NCBI GenBank assembly: GCA_913054205.1
Contig: CAJXJM010000100.1
Span: 1-8,040, forward strand
Direction: 5' to 3'
Length of the DNA stretch: 8,040 bases
Source: an uncultured Rhodospirillaceae bacterium
Lineage (GTDB): Bacteria; Pseudomonadota; Alphaproteobacteria; Rhodospirillales; UBA2165
The notes under the pieces are model-generated. The model was not told the origin of the DNA. It worked only from the letters and a program-made list of their open reading frames with translations, and searched no databases. The translations under genes and the position numbers were made by a program. Shown here piece after piece: positions 5,827-8,040 of the stretch. Every line of letters starts with the position of its first letter. Positions within the stretch are counted from its first letter, which is position 1.

Positions 5827-6762
5827 TTAAGAAGACCGGGCTTTGTCCATTTTTTCAAAGGCGCGGTCGAGTTCGAAACAGGTTACACCGCTATAGGTTT
5901 TTTCCAGCATTTTTCGCAGCCCAGCATCGGCCAATTCAGCCCGCAAATCCGAAAACATTTCGTCGGTCAAATTGAGAAAACCATCCTCGGTCAATTCCCA
6001 ATCTTCGTTAGCGCGCAAATCATTGTTGACGATTGGTATAAACCACGCTTGGCGCTTTTTAATATCTTCGAAATAGGGCGCAAAGGTGACCAAAGCATCG
6101 AAACACACTTTTTTAGATTCTAGGTCGGCATAGAGCGTTAACCAGTCAAAATCGCTTTCATCACCAGGGCTCAGGCGGGCCACAATTTTGCGGCAGCGCG
6201 CTTGATAATCTTCCATCGCATCCGGACCAATCATTTTGTCCAACGCCATGAAAAAACCTGGGAGCACACGGCGGGTAACCGCTTTCGGGCCGTCTTTGGC
6301 GACACGGTCCTGATTAAAAAGGGCTGCGAATGTATTGACGATCACCCGGTCGAAGGGGAATCGGCGCGCATGATCAAAAGCGGCGCGTTCGCGAATGTGA
6401 ACATATTGCTCAAAACTTTGTTGAAAGACTGTTTCCAGGGCTTCGCGTTTGCGATCAAATTCGCGGCTGAGTTGATCGATATCGCCAATCGTCAGATAAC
6501 CGCCACGTTTTTGCGCTTCATCCTTTAAACGGTCGGTAAATGCTGAGATAACAGTTTGTGCGAGAGCTTTGCTTTGATCTTTTGCGGCGACGCCATTTGC
6601 CGGCGAATGGTCGGGTTCCCTCGGGGCTGGCGCAGGTTGCGCCGCTGGTGCTGGCGTTGGGTTCGGAGGGGCGACGACGGGTTGCTGCGTGCGATCCGTA
6701 TCCGATCCCATCCAAACGACTTGTTCTACAGGCTGCCCGCTTTTCGAAGTTTCATCTGCCAT
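5827..6762 (-). CDS. Conserved-looking hypothetical protein with Pro/Ala-rich N-terminal segment
   Basis: I do not recognise this 311-residue protein. It has no signal peptide or membrane span. Residues 1-28 are polar, and 29-54 form a Pro/Ala-rich low-complexity linker (PNPTPAPAAQPAPAP). Residues 60-311 are charged and probably mostly helical, with amphipathic stretches such as 62-88 and 95-125. Aromatic and charged clusters (FDWLTLYADLE near 205-215; RQAWFIPIVNNDLR, 237-250) suggest a folded domain. It is acidic overall near the C-terminal third. Coding potential is good: the frame is the longest here and protein composition is normal. The start at 6762 is the first ATG of the frame; the purine-rich run before it (GAAAGAAG) is very close. 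It converges on the dehalogenase gene with 13 bases between stops and diverges from the NAD+ synthetase gene. A structural, adaptor or regulatory role is possible, but nothing in the sequence decides it. Confidence 0.75.
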   Translation of the reverse strand: MADETSKSGQPVEQVVWMGSDTDRTQQPVVAPPNPTPAPAAQPAPAPREPDHSPANGVAAKDQSKALAQTVISAFTDRLKDEAQKRGGYLTIGDIDQLSREFDRKREALETVFQQSFEQYVHIRERAAFDHARRFPFDRVIVNTFAALFNQDRVAKDGPKAVTRRVLPGFFMALDKMIGPDAMEDYQARCRKIVARLSPGDESDFDWLTLYADLESKKVCFDALVTFAPYFEDIKKRQAWFIPIVNNDLRANEDWELTEDGFLNLTDEMFSDLRAELADAGLRKMLEKTYSGVTCFELDRAFEKMDKARSS

Positions 6763-6889
6763 ACTTCTTTCATAGCGATTTCTGCCTCGGATTACTAGAA
6801 GGAACGCGATTTTCTTCTTATGCTTGCCCGCTTTCGGCGCGTGTGAAATAAAAGGGCCGCTATATACTTATAGAAATTGGACTTATTGG
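6763..6889. promoter_or_regulatory. Divergent intergenic region between the 311-residue protein gene and nadE
   Basis: Both neighbours start outward from these 127 bases. TATACT (6863-6868) within CTATATACTTATAG is a good -10 for nadE, placing its start about 15-20 bases before the ATG at 6890, but no matching -35 sits at 16-18 bp. GGAC (6878-6881) eight bases before the ATG could be the ribosome site. No distinct promoter for the leftward gene is visible. Confidence 0.35.
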
Positions 6890-8040
6890 ATGACCACTGA
6901 ACTTTCAATTGCGCTTGCGCAAATAAACCCAACTGTGGGTGATATTGACGGCAATATAGACTTGATCCGCGCCGCGCGCGCGCGCGCCAAAGATGATGGC
7001 GCTGATCTGGTGGTTGCCGGTGAACTGACTGTCAGTGGTTATCCGCCGGAAGATCTCGTGCTTAAGCCGGCATTTCTCGATCGTATCGAAAGTAAAGTCA
7101 AAGCTTTAGCAGCCGAAACCAAAGACGGCGGCCCAGCACTTATTATCGGCGTGCCTTGGAGAGAGGACGGTAAGCTCTACAATGCGGTCATGCTCCTTGA
7201 TCAGGGCGAGATCGTGACAATTCGGTATAAACATCTTCTGCCGACCTACGGTGTCTTTGATGAAGATCGGGTGTTTGATCAAGGGCCTGTGCCGGGGCCG
7301 ATCCCGTTTAAAGGCGTTCGGCTTGGTGTGATGATTTGCGAGGATATGTGGGATACAGATGTCACCGAATGCCTCGATGAATCGGGCGCCGAAATTCTGA
7401 TTGTTATTAACGGCTCGCCCTTTGAAGTGGATAAATCTGATCAGCGCATAAATTTGGCTGTTGCACGGGTGACCGAATCTAATTTGCCGTTGGTTTACGT
7501 CAATTTAGTCGGTGGCCAGGATGAGCTTGTTTTTGATGGCGGCTCCTTTGTCCTGTCGGCGGATCGCAAACTACAGATCCAGATGCCGGGCTTTGTTTTG
7601 GGGCAGGTAACCACAAAATGGTCGAAATCTGATCAAGGCTGGGAATGCGCGCCGGGCGAGATCGAACCGGCGGGCGAAAATGGCGAGCAAATGTTAGCCT
7701 CGATTTATCAAGCAATGGTTTTGGGATTGCGCGATTATGTCAACAAAAACCGTTTTCCGGGAGTCATTCTGGGGCTTTCAGGCGGTATTGATTCAGGACT
7801 TACGGCGGCTGTAGCCGTTGATGCAATTGGTGCCGACAAAGTGCATTGCGTGATGATGCCCTCGCCTTATACCTCTCAAGACAGTCTCGATGATGCCGCC
7901 GAGCAGGCGGATATTTTGGGCATCGCCTATGACACAGTACCTATTCTTGATGCGATGAAAGCTTTTGAAGGCATGTTGGCATCGGTCTTTGGCGACACCG
8001 AGGCCGATACCACCGAAGAAAATACCCAAGCCCGGGCGCG
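6890..8040 (+). CDS. nadE: Glutamine-dependent NAD+ synthetase, 3' end cut by the window edge
   Basis: This enzyme makes NAD+ from nicotinic acid adenine dinucleotide, ATP and glutamine-derived ammonia in the cytosol. The window shows 383 codons open to its edge, of about 550 usual for the two-domain form. The N-terminal nitrilase-like glutaminase domain (about 1-260) carries the Glu45, Lys114, Cys150 triad in GELTVSGYPPEDL, RYKHLLPTYGVFDE and GVMICEDMW. The synthetase domain begins near 265 and shows the PP-loop ATP pyrophosphatase motif SGGIDSG at 297-303, then MMPSPYTSQDS (322-332). ENTQAR near 377-382 is the usual region just before the window end. Having both domains means it can use glutamine directly instead of free ammonia. 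The ATG at 6890 matches the normal N-terminus of the family. The gene diverges from the 311-residue protein gene. Confidence 0.95.
   Translation, partial: MTTELSIALAQINPTVGDIDGNIDLIRAARARAKDDGADLVVAGELTVSGYPPEDLVLKPAFLDRIESKVKALAAETKDGGPALIIGVPWREDGKLYNAVMLLDQGEIVTIRYKHLLPTYGVFDEDRVFDQGPVPGPIPFKGVRLGVMICEDMWDTDVTECLDESGAEILIVINGSPFEVDKSDQRINLAVARVTESNLPLVYVNLVGGQDELVFDGGSFVLSADRKLQIQMPGFVLGQVTTKWSKSDQGWECAPGEIEPAGENGEQMLASIYQAMVLGLRDYVNKNRFPGVILGLSGGIDSGLTAAVAVDAIGADKVHCVMMPSPYTSQDSLDDAAEQADILGIAYDTVPILDAMKAFEGMLASVFGDTEADTTEENTQARA
6973..6987 (+). repeat. Alternating CG tract within nadE coding sequence
   Basis: Seven consecutive CG dinucleotides plus a final C lie at nadE codons 28-33, within the Ala/Arg run AARARA on a surface-type helix of the glutaminase domain. 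The tract is an uninterrupted alternating purine-pyrimidine run in a region of otherwise balanced composition. Gain or loss of one CG unit would shift the reading frame. Confidence 0.6.

Noticed and set aside
5816..5834. Possible terminator hairpin CTTCT/AGAAG between the dehalogenase and the 311-residue gene
   Set aside because: The stem has only five pairs with a nine-base loop and no U-tract beyond chance, and one arm is inside the leftward coding sequence.
6202..6851. Several rightward open frames opposite the 311-residue gene and into the nadE upstream region
   Set aside because: They are short, Arg/Phe-rich and overlap a longer leftward frame with normal composition; they look like antisense shadows.
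1..8040. CRISPR array, tRNA/rRNA, insertion sequence, toxin-antitoxin or phage genes
   Set aside because: No regular spaced repeats, cloverleaf-like segments, transposase or integrase motifs, or paired small toxin/antitoxin frames were found on either strand.

Overview
The window looks like chromosomal DNA from an alphaproteobacterium. This is inferred from gene content and the protein style of a proteobacterial glutathione reductase, a class II DAHP synthase, a Rhodopseudomonas-like fluoroacetate dehalogenase and a two-domain glutamine-dependent NAD+ synthetase. No 16S or other taxonomic marker is present. Base composition is mixed: the first ~460 bases are strongly AT-rich, bases ~470-1080 are intermediate, and the rest is close to balanced.

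Layout. (1) Bases 1-1082 are accessory-looking. They hold a leftward AT-rich DUF2784 membrane protein gene (86-463). Joined to it through a TGATG overlap is a 27-codon leftward ORF that encodes little beyond a signal-peptide-like segment, preceded by a perfect extended -10 element. Further right are a structured spacer with a tandem 9-bp repeat and a leftward 56-residue single-span membrane ORF (725-895). (2) Bases 1083-2444 encode glutathione reductase, rightward, behind a good sigma70-type promoter (TTTACA, 17 bp, TATACT). (3) Bases 2485-3414 encode a zinc-free quinone oxidoreductase-like MDR enzyme, leftward and convergent with gor. (4) Bases 3531-5813 carry two rightward genes 12 bp apart: class II DAHP synthase, then an alpha/beta hydrolase with every residue of the characterised fluoroacetate dehalogenase active site. 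(5) Bases 5827-6762 encode a leftward 311-residue soluble protein of unknown function with a Pro/Ala-rich N-terminal segment. (6) From 6890 to the window end runs the 5' two-thirds of NAD+ synthetase, cut by the window edge.

How the genes fit together. Most of this is housekeeping metabolism: thiol redox (gor), NADPH-dependent reduction or detoxification (the MDR protein), entry to the shikimate pathway (DAHP synthase) and NAD biosynthesis (NAD+ synthetase). The dehalogenase is the one catabolic or detoxifying activity. Its tight coupling to DAHP synthase is positional, with no obvious metabolic link. I found no tRNA, rRNA, CRISPR array, transposase, integrase or recognisable multi-gene defence system. 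The most unusual material is the 460-900 spacer and the unassigned 311-residue protein.
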